From Isoetes taiwanensis (lineage: Eukaryota > Streptophyta > Lycopodiopsida > Isoetales > Isoetaceae): a stretch of DNA of 64,000 nt. How positions within the stretch are numbered: the stretch's first letter is position 1; every line of letters begins with the position of its first letter. Where the stretch lies: positions 1,868,777 through 1,932,776 of the forward strand of contig JAJEKV010000036.1 in NCBI GenBank assembly GCA_021234155.1. The letters are read 5' to 3'. Shown here piece by piece: positions 30,044-41,406 of the stretch. A model generated the notes under the pieces. That model worked only from the letters and a program-made list of their open reading frames with translations, had not been told where the DNA came from and ran no database searches. Both the position numbers and the translations under genes were made by a program.

Positions 30044-31697
30044 TCAGTCCGCGATCGCATTTCTACAACTCTTGCGATTATGTCGTCCATATTGGCCACA
30101 CCTAGAACACCGGTATGGTCGTATTTCTTTGAAGCGGTCCTCAGTACGGATGCGTTTTTTCTTTGGCCGACCAGGTGGCTTACGTGTAGCAGGAGGTTTT
30201 AGATTGGTCTCCTCGTCCTCTATCACATCCTCAAAGGGGAAAATTGCACCTTCATATGCATCACGCCATGCTCTCAGTAAATACTCAGGATGTGCATAAC
30301 TTTGTGGACATTTCTTCAGCCATAAAATTGCTCCCACAGCATGAGCACATGGGATTCCTCTATGTTGCCAAGCATAACAAGTACATGTATGGTGCACTAG
30401 ATCAACTATTCGTCTGTGCTCTGGGGTGATTGCCTCAAACACAATTCCATCTGATGGTAAAATTCTATACTGCCTTGCACGATTAGTCGATTCTGTTATG
30501 CGCTTCTCTTCTTCAGGTACCAAAGTAAATGGTGCACTTTGACCTGCAGATTGCCATGCTTGCTTCGCTTCATTACCCCGTACGTGAAACCTCTCCATCA
30601 ATGTCTGTCTAATATCAATGAGCATAGCAATTATAGGCTTCTCCCTTGCATTCAATAATAGAGAATTCAAAGACTCTGATATGTTAGAGGTCAAATGACC
30701 AAACCGATGCCCCTGGAAGTGTGCAGTAGCCCAGCTATTTGGTAGTGTGGTCTCTAATAACCAATCTGTTGCTGCATTATTCAAATTCCTCATCTTACAT
30801 ATTTGCTCTTCAAATTCAGGGATTGTATTTGCTCATGCAACCTCCCAAAAGAAATGCAAAAACTCAGTGTTGTTGCATTTTTTCTTCAAATTTGCTTCGA
30901 GGTGCCTCATGCAATATGCATTTGGAAAGCCAGGCCTCTTGCAAACCTTTGTCTCTATCTGATACAAACGTGAGACTTGAGTCCACCTGCAAGCTATTGC
31001 GTAAATACTGCAGAAACCATACCCAATTCTCTGTGTTTTCATTGTCAATGACCCCGAATGTGATAGGAAAAAGACTACCTGTGGCATCAATACCTGTAGC
31101 ACAAATGAGATGACCCAGATATTTCCCAGTTAAAAAAGTGCCATCTAATCCCACAAAAGGCCTACAACTCAAAAAACCAGTCAAACATGCTCCGTAGGTA
31201 AAGAATAACCTACAAAAACGTCCATTGCTCTCCTCAAGAGCAACTCTACTTCCTGGATTGCTTTCTAAGAGCTTCTGACAGAAGGCTTGTAATTTTTTCT
31301 AACCTCTTCTGTAGTCTCCATTAATGATGCCCATAGCTATTTCCTTTGCATTGTAAGCAACTGTATAGGTCACAGTAACGCCAGCTCTGTTGGCTTATAA
31401 TTAGGATGCTCTCTGAACTTTTCCTGGTATTTTCTTGCCAGCCAACTAGCTGATGCTTCTTTATTGTTCAATTGCTGGTTGCCACGACAATTATGCACTC
31501 CTACTGAACGAATCATACATCTTGGGCCTTCACCAATCAAAGAAGCAAATAAGTGCCATGTGCAATTCTCATCACTGCATTTGACTCTAAACCGTGATCT
31601 ATCAGATTTAATAACTTTGAATTCAGTTTATGATGTAATGGCATCTGTCGGAACTGCATTCTTGACCTCTATCAATGAATCAAATATTGTTCCTTAA
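30044..31697 (-). pseudogene. MuDR/MULE transposase, copy 1 (frameshifted)
   Basis: Domains in - strand order: MuDR N-terminal domain (about 31690-31560; FDSLIEVKNAV, KVIKSDRSRFRVKC, with a TAA at 31628-31630); linker to GVTVTYTVAYNAKEIAMGII (about 31400-31320); DDE core with FVGLDGTFLTGKYLG (about 31155) and TFVSDRDKGL (about 30970); the third acidic residue in NISESLNSLLLNAREKPI (about 30680); SWIM zinc finger CTCYAWQHRGIPCAHA (about 30380); C-terminal basic region and zinc knuckle CSRCGQYGRHNRKSC (about 30090). Copy 1 lacks 25 bp near 31389 and 17 bp near 30931 relative to copy 2; both losses shift the frame. An intact product would cut and paste elements with matching inverted ends. Confidence 0.9.
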
Positions 31698-34600
31698 ACT
31701 AGCTCCATATTGATAACCCTTGTAACAATTCCTGCAATATTGGAAAGAAAAGAAAAACTAGCAAAAATGCACGCCAGGGGTTGTGGTCAAGCAAGATCAA
31801 ACTAAAAACTATACTTATAGACTAAAATTAACATGAAAAATTTCTATGGAACTGATTCTTGAGTGCATGCATGAATTTGGTATCAATGTCATTAATGTCT
31901 TCTTCTTCCAAGTTATGAGTCTTGCTACTTTGTATTATTCATCTTTTTTCTTAAGCTTTTTGTTCAAACATATGGGTAGAATCACTAAATATAAATTTAT
32001 CCGTTAAAATAATCATGATGGTGCACTGTACATCTATGTGGAGAGAAAGTTGCTGGGTCTGCCTTTTTTGCACTAATAAGTTGACTCATTGCTTTATGTT
32101 CATCTTTGCGCACATATCTAGGGATTCAAATCTAGGAAGGATATTTGCAAAAAGGATTTAAATCTTCTGCTAAGCTATAACCTTGATTCATAAAGCTAGC
32201 AGGAGGTCCTGCATTCCATACCCACAGGGACATGAGAGAGGTCACCTGTCAGGCCGATTCAAGCACAATGCAAGATCGAGAAAGGAAAAAAATTCTATTG
32301 AGTTGCAACTATGCAAAATATTCCTACTGAGTTGCAATTACGCATCTATGTTAAAACGACCAGGAACTAAGTTACCTCAAAGACAATGAGTGCAAGAATT
32401 AAAAAAATTCACGACAGACAACTTTACATCACGCCAATCTCCAGATAATGTAGAATGTAGATACGTGTAATCCCTTTATCTTGGAAGGGTTGCTTGTGAT
32501 TCATCCAGACTGCCCACTTAACTCTTTTATAAGCCCTCAAAGAAGCTCGTTTGATTGTTTTAGAAGTCCTCAAGGAGACTCTCTCCTACCATTGGGAAGA
32601 AGATGGTGCTTTATATTTATGGTTCATCGCATCACTGATAATAAAAGAGATGAGATGTGTCTGGTGTAAAGTGGCGGCTACTCAAATTTCATGCAAGCCT
32701 CTTGCTTAAGTAGAGATCTACTATGAACACATTTCTGATCTATATCCAATTAATCTTGGTAAGACAGGGACATACAAAGATAAAAATCTTCCTCATTTTC
32801 CACCTCTCCTAGTTGTTGCATATTTGAGGTCTAACACTTGTCCTAATCCAATTCCTAATTGATCAAAGGAGCCTCTAAACTGTCCCATGGAAGATCTTGT
32901 TTTGTGAGATAGGTGGATATCTAGATATTTGGGCCGCAGAGTAAAGCCTTCTTTACTGATATTAAAGAAATGATCCCTATAAAACTGCATCTTCATTGGG
33001 AACTTCTTCGGATTTACCCACGTTCGTGCTGTATACTGAGATATGCCAAAAACTCCATCTTAGAAAAAACTACCAAAACTAATGAGATGCATGCCTCTCA
33101 AACAACACCATGCATTAAACTATCTATATATGACGTCGCATTCATGTTTCTTAGCGCCATGGTTGTCTGTCAGAAAAATGATTCGGAAAAGAGACTTACT
33201 TTGTCCAACGATATGTCGCGAACTCCTCCTCAAGCCTCTCCATAACCGAGCGTAGGCACAATAATTACACAAAGAAACAATGTACATATATAAATTACTT
33301 TTCTCGTGTTGCAATTGTGCACTAAATGATTGGCCATTTTAACACTTGAAAAACAGCCTCCAAGACGACACCATTAAGCTAAATAAATTTCACGCTCAAT
33401 GTCGAAGAACCAAATAAAAGTTAAGGCAACAATTCTAAGTTTTATGAAGATAGTAGAGCAGCCTCCTTCGAACCTTTCCAAGAGATAATAGCAATAACTG
33501 AATACATGCAAAAATTTTTCACGGATTCCGCTTGCCACAACAAGCAAGTCGTCCCTTGCCGCAACTTGATGCAATATGTACCATCCAAAAATTGTCATTC
33601 TCACATTGCCCAAACAATACTATTGTCCAAGCATGAAGACATTTGCTAAGCCATTGCATGAGAAACACAAAATCTATGGCGCTTAGGAATAGAAGATGAT
33701 ATAGATGTACATGTCCATATGAAGTGTGAGAGCACACACATAAAGAGCCTCATTTACAAAGAGCAAAGACGAGGCACAGAAAATATGGATGTGGCAAAAC
33801 TGCATACCCTGCAATGATAGAATTGAGAAGCACGATATCCTCTACTGCAAGTCCAGCAGCTCTTCAATCTAAAGTTTGACACAATTTCATGGAAACCCAT
33901 TTAAAAAACATTAAAAGTTGAAGAACGAACAATATGATGCATACAGCATTGATATCTATAGAGACTGTAGAGACGACAAACATGAGAATAGATGAGATGA
34001 TGAGTTCTCGCACAAAAGACCGAAGAGCACTTTCTGCAGGAATGGTTGCTAATAAATTGTCCACTTGCATAAATCATCACCATCATCACATCGAGTCAAT
34101 TTGTTGCAGCCACCCTAAACAGTGTAATTCTATCATGTGGCAATATATTGGTCATGCCAGCTCCAGCTCCTAAGAATGACAGAATGAAAGTTGCAATTTC
34201 CTCTGTGCCAACCTGTTGAACAGGAGATGGCATGTTATATGTGGCAAAAGAGTTATGGCAAAAAAATATTGCTTGCACCATCTGAAGTAATGTGGTATTC
34301 TTTAGGGCAGTGCAGTCCGTGAAACAACAAGATATGTACCAAATACGTTGCATGTCTGCAGGGCAAGCAACCGACGTAAGGGACTATAAGCTGCTTGAAA
34401 AACTAGGAAGGCGAAACATGTCTATTTACCTGCATTACTTCCTGCCTGGAATTTAGTCTTTGACATACACTAGCTAATCAATAAAATGTTATCTGACCCA
34501 TCTTTGCTTTTGCCAACATTTAGAACAATTTATTCTTTAACCTTTAGTTCTTGGAACAAAGAAAGATGAGACATATGTGGCTTCTGGAAAGAGAGGCGAA

Positions 34601-34907
34601 TTAGCAATTGTAATAAACTTTTGAGTAAACTATGTATCTGAGCTTTTCAGGCATAATTGGCAATGAAAATCAACCGAAATAACCTAGGATATAAAAACAC
34701 ATAAGCACTATAGCAAGAGAGGACTGCAATTACCAGCATGGCAATTGATCCTTGTTGTGGTATCATGACTAACTGAGCATAAGTTTTTAACTAAAACAGA
34801 CAAAGAGGCAAGCATATGCAAACAAGGAAATGGAAATGAAAAAGACAAGTAGGACAAATTAGCACACAAATAGGTCAAAATCCAAATTGAAAAGCTGGTA
34901 TCTCTGT
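31698..34907. other. Non-coding region inside the composite element
   Basis: About 3.2 kb with only short chance frames. It includes a dispersed repeat at about 32196-32250 (GGAGGTCCTGC followed by CCCACAGGGACATGAGA) that recurs near 35420-35480. It may hold the upstream part or captured sequence of the MULE. I see no further gene. Confidence 0.5.
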
Positions 34908-36026
34908 TACTCTTGGCATATCAGTCGCATATCACTGTTGGCATATGTTTGTAGAATGCCTACCTTGGCATATCAAATCTCTATGCTTCAATAGGAGGTC
35001 CTGCGTTCCCATAACTGTCTCATTCTCGCTGTCAGATTATGTCATGTGACAGCATAAAGGGAGCTACAGTTGAGAATAATAGTGAGATGGGACTCATCCT
35101 TGTCTATAAAACTTTGCTCAATATTGTTTAACATCATAATGACAAAAAAGGAGTCATTCTGATGTCCAAAAATCAGCGCTTGCATAAGTTGTTTAAATAA
35201 AGGCAATATAATAATGTATTGATTATATACCCAACTAATGTTTCAAGCTGCTGAGTATAGATATTGGTTAAAGTTTAAGGCTTTGGACATTATTTGCCAG
35301 ACTAATCCATGTCATCTAAACAATTATGATAAGCAGGTCTGCCACTCTTGGCATATCAGTGGTATATAACTGTTGGCAATATGTTTGTAGAATGCCAATG
35401 CTACCTTGGCATATCAAATCTCTATGCTTCAGTAGGAGGTCCTGCGTTCCATATCCACAGGGACATGAGACAGGTCATCAACGCCAATCTGCAGATAATG
35501 TACAATGTCCATGTGGCTAAATCCCCTATTTTTCTAGTTTCTTTTCTGTTAATGGGTGGCAGATGAATAAATTATTTTAATGGGCTTGTTCTTTAGCACA
35601 ACTTCAATGGCGTTCCATCACATCACACCATCAAGGTTTTGAAACTAAAATGGATGATGCTATGAAGTGCATAAGCTTTCTACCCATTTGGCCAATGATT
35701 TTTTTCCCAGAACTGTCTCATTCTCGCTGTTAGATTAAGGGAACTACAGTTGAGACTAATGGTGAGATGGGGCTCATCCTTGTCTATAAAACTTTGCTCA
35801 ATATTGATTCACATCATAATCACAATAAAGGAGTCATTCTGATGTCCACAAATCAGTGTCAACATCACTTGCATAAGTTGTTTAAATAAAGGCAATATAA
35901 TAATGTACTGATTATATACCCAACTAATGTTCCAAGCTGCTGAGTATATCTATTGGGAAAAGTTAAGGCTTTGGACCTTATTTGCCAGACTAATCCATGT
36001 CATCTAGACAGTTATGATAAGCAGGT
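34908..36026. repeat. Direct repeats of 330-430 bp, second copy expanded
   Basis: 34908-35338 and 35341-36026 start with the same TTGGCATATCAGT / TTTGTAGAATGCC / GGAGGTCCTGCGTTCC block. Both end with the same long block from ACTGTCTCATTCTCGCTGT to ATGATAAGCAGGT (35014-35338 and 35714-36026). In the second copy about 260 bp (35452-35713) is inserted between the two blocks. Copy 2 shows the same arrangement at about 59010-60135. Confidence 0.8.
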
Positions 36027-36284
36027 AACAAAATACGCTCATGCAGGAAATATTAGCATGGCTTGTACATTATATTTGGCATGGCTTGGACTGCTGCTCT
36101 GATTTTGTTCATTGACATTTAAGCCATCACGGATGGTTTTCAAGTACAGATAATTCATTTGCAACGGAAAAAAGGCATCACAAAACTTACGGAAGAATAC
36201 GTTTTCGTTGAAGAAATCGTCTACAAATCAAACACTTGGATGAATGCATCTACAAAAACAAGAAATGTTTAATACGAAAAGGAC

Positions 36285-36840
36285 TATGAAAACCGCTAAT
36301 GCACGATCTCGGTACAAATTGACAAACAAAACAGAAATATCAAAGGGACATTACCGGTTTTGGAATTAGAAGCAACGACGAAGCCCATATAGGATTCTTA
36401 CCAGATAGGAATGTTTTGGTTTTGTTAGTACGAAGAGAGGAAGAAATGTAAGAGCAAAAACCGAACATAAATATATTCCCAATCAAACTCAGCATAGCTA
36501 GTAGTTCCAATGCAGATTGTTTAGTTAGTGTCAAAAACTACAAACTTGCAAAGGTAATGCGCGATCTCCGTACAAATGGAAATGCACGATCTCGGTTTTG
36601 GAATTTGAAGCAACGACGAAGCCCTCCTATCCAACACAGAACTAAAAAAAAAAAACGAATGTAACTTGCGGATTGACAGGAAGAAGCAATTGGACGAGCG
36701 AAAGCATAAAAAATGAAGGCTCGATGGAGGCACGGAGTTATTTCACGACCTTTCCATCTCTGTGCCATTTTTAATTTTTAGCCAATTTTCTAATTTTCTC
36801 GGCCATTTTTAGCCAATTTTTTAATTTTCTCGGCCATTGA
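36285..36840. repeat. Short internal repeats
   Basis: TGCACGATCTCGG with a nearby TTTTGGAATT-GAAGCAACGA element occurs near 36300/36357 and again near 36583/36596. A 36-bp AT-rich unit ending TTTCTCGGCCATT is tandemly repeated at about 36767-36838. Non-coding. Copy 2 counterparts near 60410-60950. Confidence 0.6.
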
Positions 36841-37293
36841 TTTGTAAAAGAGAGCATCTAAAGGTGCAGGACATGCCATCTCACATTTTGCTGATTTAGA
36901 ACTGTTACGTGGATAGCCTAGAATTACAAGGAGGGTTGCACGCTTGGTTAGGCTTGCGTGCTAAAAAAGACACAGTAAAAGACATGCGCAGCCGGATGTT
37001 GATGCAGAACTTAATTTGGAAAAGAAACTAATTTAAAAGAAGCCAGTACTACTATCGGAATTCCCTTTCTCCAAACCGTTTCTCCAAATCGTTTATCAAC
37101 AATGAAAGAATAGAGAAATAAAAAGCATGCAAAAACCAAAACGTACCTGTTTGTGAAGAATCGGCTTGCTTCGTTTAAGGCTGTCGTTACTTGCTGGACA
37201 CCGGTCCTTCTGCCGGATCTGTGCTCGCATATCAGATGTAGGCAAATTGATGCTTGGAATTGCCGTTTGTGCTCTGGATCTAGCTTCCCGCCA

Positions 37294-37412
37294 CCGCCGT
37301 TCAACTGAAAATGAAGATACGTACAAAAAAGAAGGGCATTTTGACAAATACAAAGAAATTAAGGGCTTTTTGACCATTACACAAAAATACAAGGGCATTT
37401 TTAAAAATTTCC
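37294..37412 (-). repeat. Inner inverted repeat, right arm (IR-B')
   Basis: 119 bp, reverse complement of 28887-29005; ends AAATTTCC. Lies only 26 bp from IR-A', whereas on the left IR-A and IR-B are 2.6 kb apart. Copy 2: 61409-61527. Confidence 0.75.
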
Positions 37413-37438
37413 CTATTTCTTATATGACAAAAATAACT

Positions 37439-37560
37439 TTTTTCGCACATTTGCACAAACACAAGTTAGACTTTGAAGCAATGTGAGGCTATCCACGTTG
37501 CAGTCAAGTGGGATTTTTGTGCATGTGATTGCTATTTTCATTGTTTGATTTGATCTATGG
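37439..37560 (-). repeat. Outer inverted repeat, right arm (IR-A')
   Basis: Reverse complement of 26179-26300, followed at once by CTTCA, the same 5-mer that precedes IR-A. Copy 2: about 61555-61677, with its outer end garbled. Confidence 0.75.
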
Positions 37561-37924
37561 CTTCAGAAAGTCATAACGTCGGATCTTTTCAATCCAGATC
37601 TGCGCCATATTTGTTGCCGATAAAGCTCGATTCTTGCGGGAATAATCCTTCCATGTTTTTCTCCTCATAATCCCCTTCAATTCAAGTTTTTTTTGCTCCA
37701 TTTTGGCATGTCCAATCCTCTTTTTTTGGTTCACAGGTTTTGGTAGAATCGGCTCTTTGCTTCAAATGCTGAAGACGCCCTGCCCTTTGTCTCCTAGAGG
37801 ATTCTCTACGCCGCCGAATTGCAGCCACTAGCGCCTGAATATGGATCAGATCGGAAAAGTTTTTGCAGTTATAGAATGAGGAAGATGCAGATGTGAAACA
37901 TCCTCAAGATTTGATAAGGAAGAA

Positions 37925-38137
37925 ATGCAGAAACCTAGTTCTATGCCTAGATTTAAATATGTGTTGGAAGTGAAAGAACTGGTAAGAAAGCTGCTCTTAC
38001 AGACGGATGATTATGAGTTCTATTTCCAAGAACAGAAGGAAACTTGGGAAGCAAAAATCTTGCTATCTTATTCTGTCGTTTCAGATCAAGGTCTTAAACA
38101 AAAAAGTGCTCTTCTGTTTTGGCCGCAGTGGTTATGA
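37925..38137 (+). CDS. Short unidentified ORF near the duplication junction
   Basis: A 70-codon ATG-started frame (MPRFKYVLEVKELVRKLL, LFWPQWL) with a charged, helix-prone composition. It could be an exon of a host gene or a chance frame. I do not recognise it. The equivalent in copy 2 (about 62015-62235) has lost the ATG context and carries indels typical of that copy. Confidence 0.2.
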   Translation: MQKPSSMPRFKYVLEVKELVRKLLLQTDDYEFYFQEQKETWEAKILLSYSVVSDQGLKQKSALLFWPQWL

Positions 38138-38245
38138 GAAGCCTAATTAAAGAGCAAAAATTCTTTGCATTCTACTCAGAAAGAAGAAGAAAAAGGGTAC
38201 TTAAGGAAGATGTAGGCCAGTGTATCCTTTCTCGTGATCCTCTCA

Positions 38246-39345
38246 TGGTTCCCTTTGGGCCCCTCAAACTCTCCATCTACATTTCAGCGCGTCATGCTTT
38301 TCGTCTTTCAAGACTATATGAAAGAAAATCCTTTCCTCAAATTTTTCAAGATGATTTCGGCGACCTATAGCTCCATGGATGATCCTGGAGAAGTTAAGCC
38401 TGGTATTTCAAAAAAATGTGATAAATTAAAGTATCCGGGCTCAATCTGAGAAGTGCACTTTTTGTGTCACCTCGAGTTCTTTTGGGTCATGTGGTTGGTA
38501 AAGAAGGCATCACCACGGATCTGCAAAAATTAGTTCGCGTCATTTGAAGGCTCAAGCACCTCCAACATCAAAGAGACCGGCTCCTTCGGTAAAGGTCAAT
38601 TATTATGCCACCTTCATTCTGGACTGCTGCCATTTTGATCCCATTCATAAACTCACTGGTGATGAATCCTCTTGGGCTTACAATCCCGGGCTTGACCTTC
38701 CAACGGTGAAGATCTTGCTTACCCGGGGCCGGTCCTTGTTCCTCCTCAATGGGACAAGCCTTTTCATGTTCATGTCGATGTTTTGGCTTTTGCCATTGGT
38801 GATGTTCTTTCACGGGCATATGATGAGCATCAGCTATGCTGGCGGAAACTCAATCTCTGCGACATAATTATTACGTCATGGGCGGGAAGCATTGGGCTTA
38901 GTTTTTTGTGTCCAGCGTTTAGACATTATTTGTTAGGAAGCAAAGATCAAGTTATTAGTTGATCATCAAGCTCTACTCTATTTGATGATCCAACAAGGCC
39001 ATGCCGCGGTGCGCATTGCTTTCGTTGGGTCTTACTTACATGGGGAGTTAAGCTCCCTTTAAAATCATTCACAAAGCGGGGCAAAATCTCATGTGGTGCA
39101 GATTATCTCTCCGCATCCACACCACGGATGATCTATCCGGGTGTTTACGATGCTTTTCGGATACTTAGCTGTTCTTAGTCACATCCACCTCCTTGGTTTC
39201 AAAACTATCGGCAATATCTCCTCTCGGCCCTTCCATGGAGGATCCCATGCTCTCTCCAAAACTTCACTCACTTGTTACCGGTTTCTCAGGTGAAGTCAAA
39301 AGTGACTATACCATGGTTGCGGGCCATGTTACAAATGAGGCAAAA
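38246..39345 (+). pseudogene. gypsy-1 copy 2: RT C-terminal part and RNase H
   Basis: Counterpart of 14083-15189. Blocks for the RT catalytic region (about 38330-38370), connection and RNase H (FVDHQALLYLI equivalent near 38950) are recognisable at the DNA level but no frame stays open for more than about 100 codons. Frameshifts are denser than in copy 1 and fall mainly at CAG, CTG and CG sites, so many are probably not real mutations. Confidence 0.8.
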
Positions 39346-40520
39346 GACATGGTCCTCCGTCGATGTGTTCTCCCTCACGGGGTGCGATATGGATTCGACA
39401 AGCCCACAAGGGCTTGGTGGTGAGTCATTCAATGGTGACACCCACGACGCCAAAATTCTTGGCGGGGCTATTTACGGCCCACACTCTTCAAGGATGCCCG
39501 TGCTCGCGCCCATGTGTGATGTCTATCGGCGTGTGGGTGGGCATTACGACGTGATGCTCTACCAATGGCGTCGGTTGCCACTCGCTACCCCCTTGCCAAA
39601 GTGGGGAATGGACTTTGTGGGGCCCATGGATCCTCTGCGGCGGCACAGGTGCGGCTATATTTTGGTTATCACGGTTATGCTACAAAAGGTAGACGAGGCA
39701 CTGTGCTCGAACAACAACGCTTCTTGCCGATGCGACCAAAGTACTTTACGCATATCATCCGCAGCGTTTTGGTTTGTCCCCGCGGAACTAGTCGGTGATC
39801 GATGGGAGTTCATTTTGTCAATCACACCATCAAAGAGGCGGCCAATTATTTTGCATATACATCCGCAGGAAAAAGCACACCTTACTATCCTCAGGGGAAT
39901 GGTTTGGCTGAAAGCACTAACAAGACTCTCATCACTATTACGAAGAAAATATGTGATGCTTCGCCATACCCAGTTGGCAGAAGACAAATTACCCTCGTTC
40001 TCGGGCACAACACAAGTTTCAAAATTGCTCAGCCCACAATCCTTTCAAAAGGCTGGTATATGGCCAGAGGCTATCATGCCCTTTGAATATGTTCTTAGAC
40101 TCTTAGTTTCCAGCGGCTACGACACATAATCCACTGCCCTTGCAGAAAGAGTTTATCAACTTGAGCAGGTTGGATGAACTTAAGTGAGATGCTTATCTTC
40201 CAGGAGTTCTTCTTGGGTATTGTTTTGAAATCATGCATGACAAACACCTCAAAGCCAAAACATTTAAAGAAGGTGATTTAGTTCTACTTTATGACTCTAG
40301 ATACAAAATTTTCGGGCAAAGTTAAAATTTGATTGGCTTGGTCCATTATCAAATTCTTCAAATTGGTGCAACCCGGCGTTTTCAAACTGGTAGGTTAGAT
40401 GTACGCCACTACTTTTCACGGTTAATGGCTTTTCGCCTCAAATAGTTTCATATGATGACACAACAATTCATTCTAAAGATCAACAAGCACATTAGGACTT
40501 CGAACCGCGGTGAATAGAAG
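39346..40520 (+). pseudogene. gypsy-1 copy 2: integrase
   Basis: Counterpart of 15199-16370. WGMDFVGPMDPL (about 39604) and the YYPQGNGLAEST block (about 39881) are readable. The middle Asp block (about 39797-39815) is disturbed and the C-terminal GDLVLLYDSRYK block (about 40275) is in another frame. At least five frame breaks are visible. Confidence 0.8.
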
Positions 40521-41406
40521 CATATTTATATTATATTTGTCGAGAAAAACAAAAATGTGGGCATTGCCCATATACTTCGCTATGGGTTGAGCCCTATTTA
40601 CAAAATCCTACATTAAAAGGGACCTCTACTACGGGTTTGGAGGCGAGGTCACATGGAAAGAGATGTGGTAGAGAGCCTTGCTTTCGTGGTCAGCGAAGGT
40701 GGATCAACACCTCCATTGGGTTTTGAGAGAGGGTCGGGGATGCTCAACCATCCCGGCACACCAGATCCATAGAATTCCGCGATTCGCGGAGCTTCTAGAA
40801 TCCGGCGCATTCATCTTCAGCGGTGATCCATTCATTCTGGATTATCGCGGCATAGTACACTTTCGAGATCCATCTTAAGCCAGCGGATGCTACGCGCTTG
40901 CCTGTTAAAAGCTTTATAGAGCGGGGCTTGCCTAAAGCTTCTGCTTGCGTGGACCAATCCAAATTTGCTATGCGTGGTTGCATGCATGCAATTTCTAATT
41001 CTAGATTCCCTTATCCGACGCCAAATCTAGTCAAAGGTACCTTACGCCCATTCATTTTTTATGATATTCCACTCTCGGGTTACTGCATTAATGGTTATTC
41101 CTTAGTCCCCTCGCCCGTCGGTCATTATTACTCATACCTTCAATCGTTGTCACATCCTCTACAGTTTATTTTTAATCATCTCGCCAGTTCCTTTGATCTT
41201 CCTTTACGGCAGGGACCACGACCAAATTTTTGCCTCCCAATCGCCTTTCTCCCGGATCTGCGCCATCACGGCATCAGCAGCGGCTCGTTTCTTCTCCTCA
41301 AATAGCCTTCCGCCAACACCCGGCGTCGTCCTAAACCTTTTACCGCATCTCTTTGGGTCCTCCACCCTCCACCCTCAGGCTTCCTTTCTTCTCTTTGCTC
41401 GCCGCT

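Larger units (their letters stand above)
26179..37560. mobile_element. 11.4-kb composite element with inverted termini carrying an ODF3-like ORF and a MULE transposase
   Basis: The left end reads CCGTAGATGAAATCAAACA. The right end, reverse complemented, reads CCATAGATCAAATCAAACA, and similarity continues for about 120 bp (26179-26300 with 37439-37560). The 5-mer CTTCA flanks both ends immediately (26174-26178 and 37561-37565), as a target-site duplication would. Inside are a MuDR-type transposase and the intact ODF3-like ORF. MULEs normally make 8-11 bp duplications, so a 5-bp repeat is atypical or decayed. A second inverted pair lies inside (28887-29005 with 37294-37412), so an 8.5-kb MULE nested or overlapping is the main alternative. 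Copy 2: about 50256-61677. Confidence 0.5.
14083..38231 (+). repeat. Tandem duplication unit, copy 1 (24.1 kb)
   Basis: From TGGTTCCCTTTGGGCC (14083) to GCCAGTGTATCCTTTC (38231), the sequence recurs in the same orientation and order at 38246-62340. The unit starts inside the gypsy-1 RT and ends in unassigned sequence right of the 11.4-kb element. Fourteen bases (38232-38245) lie between copies. Copy 1 reads cleanly throughout. Confidence 0.95.
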
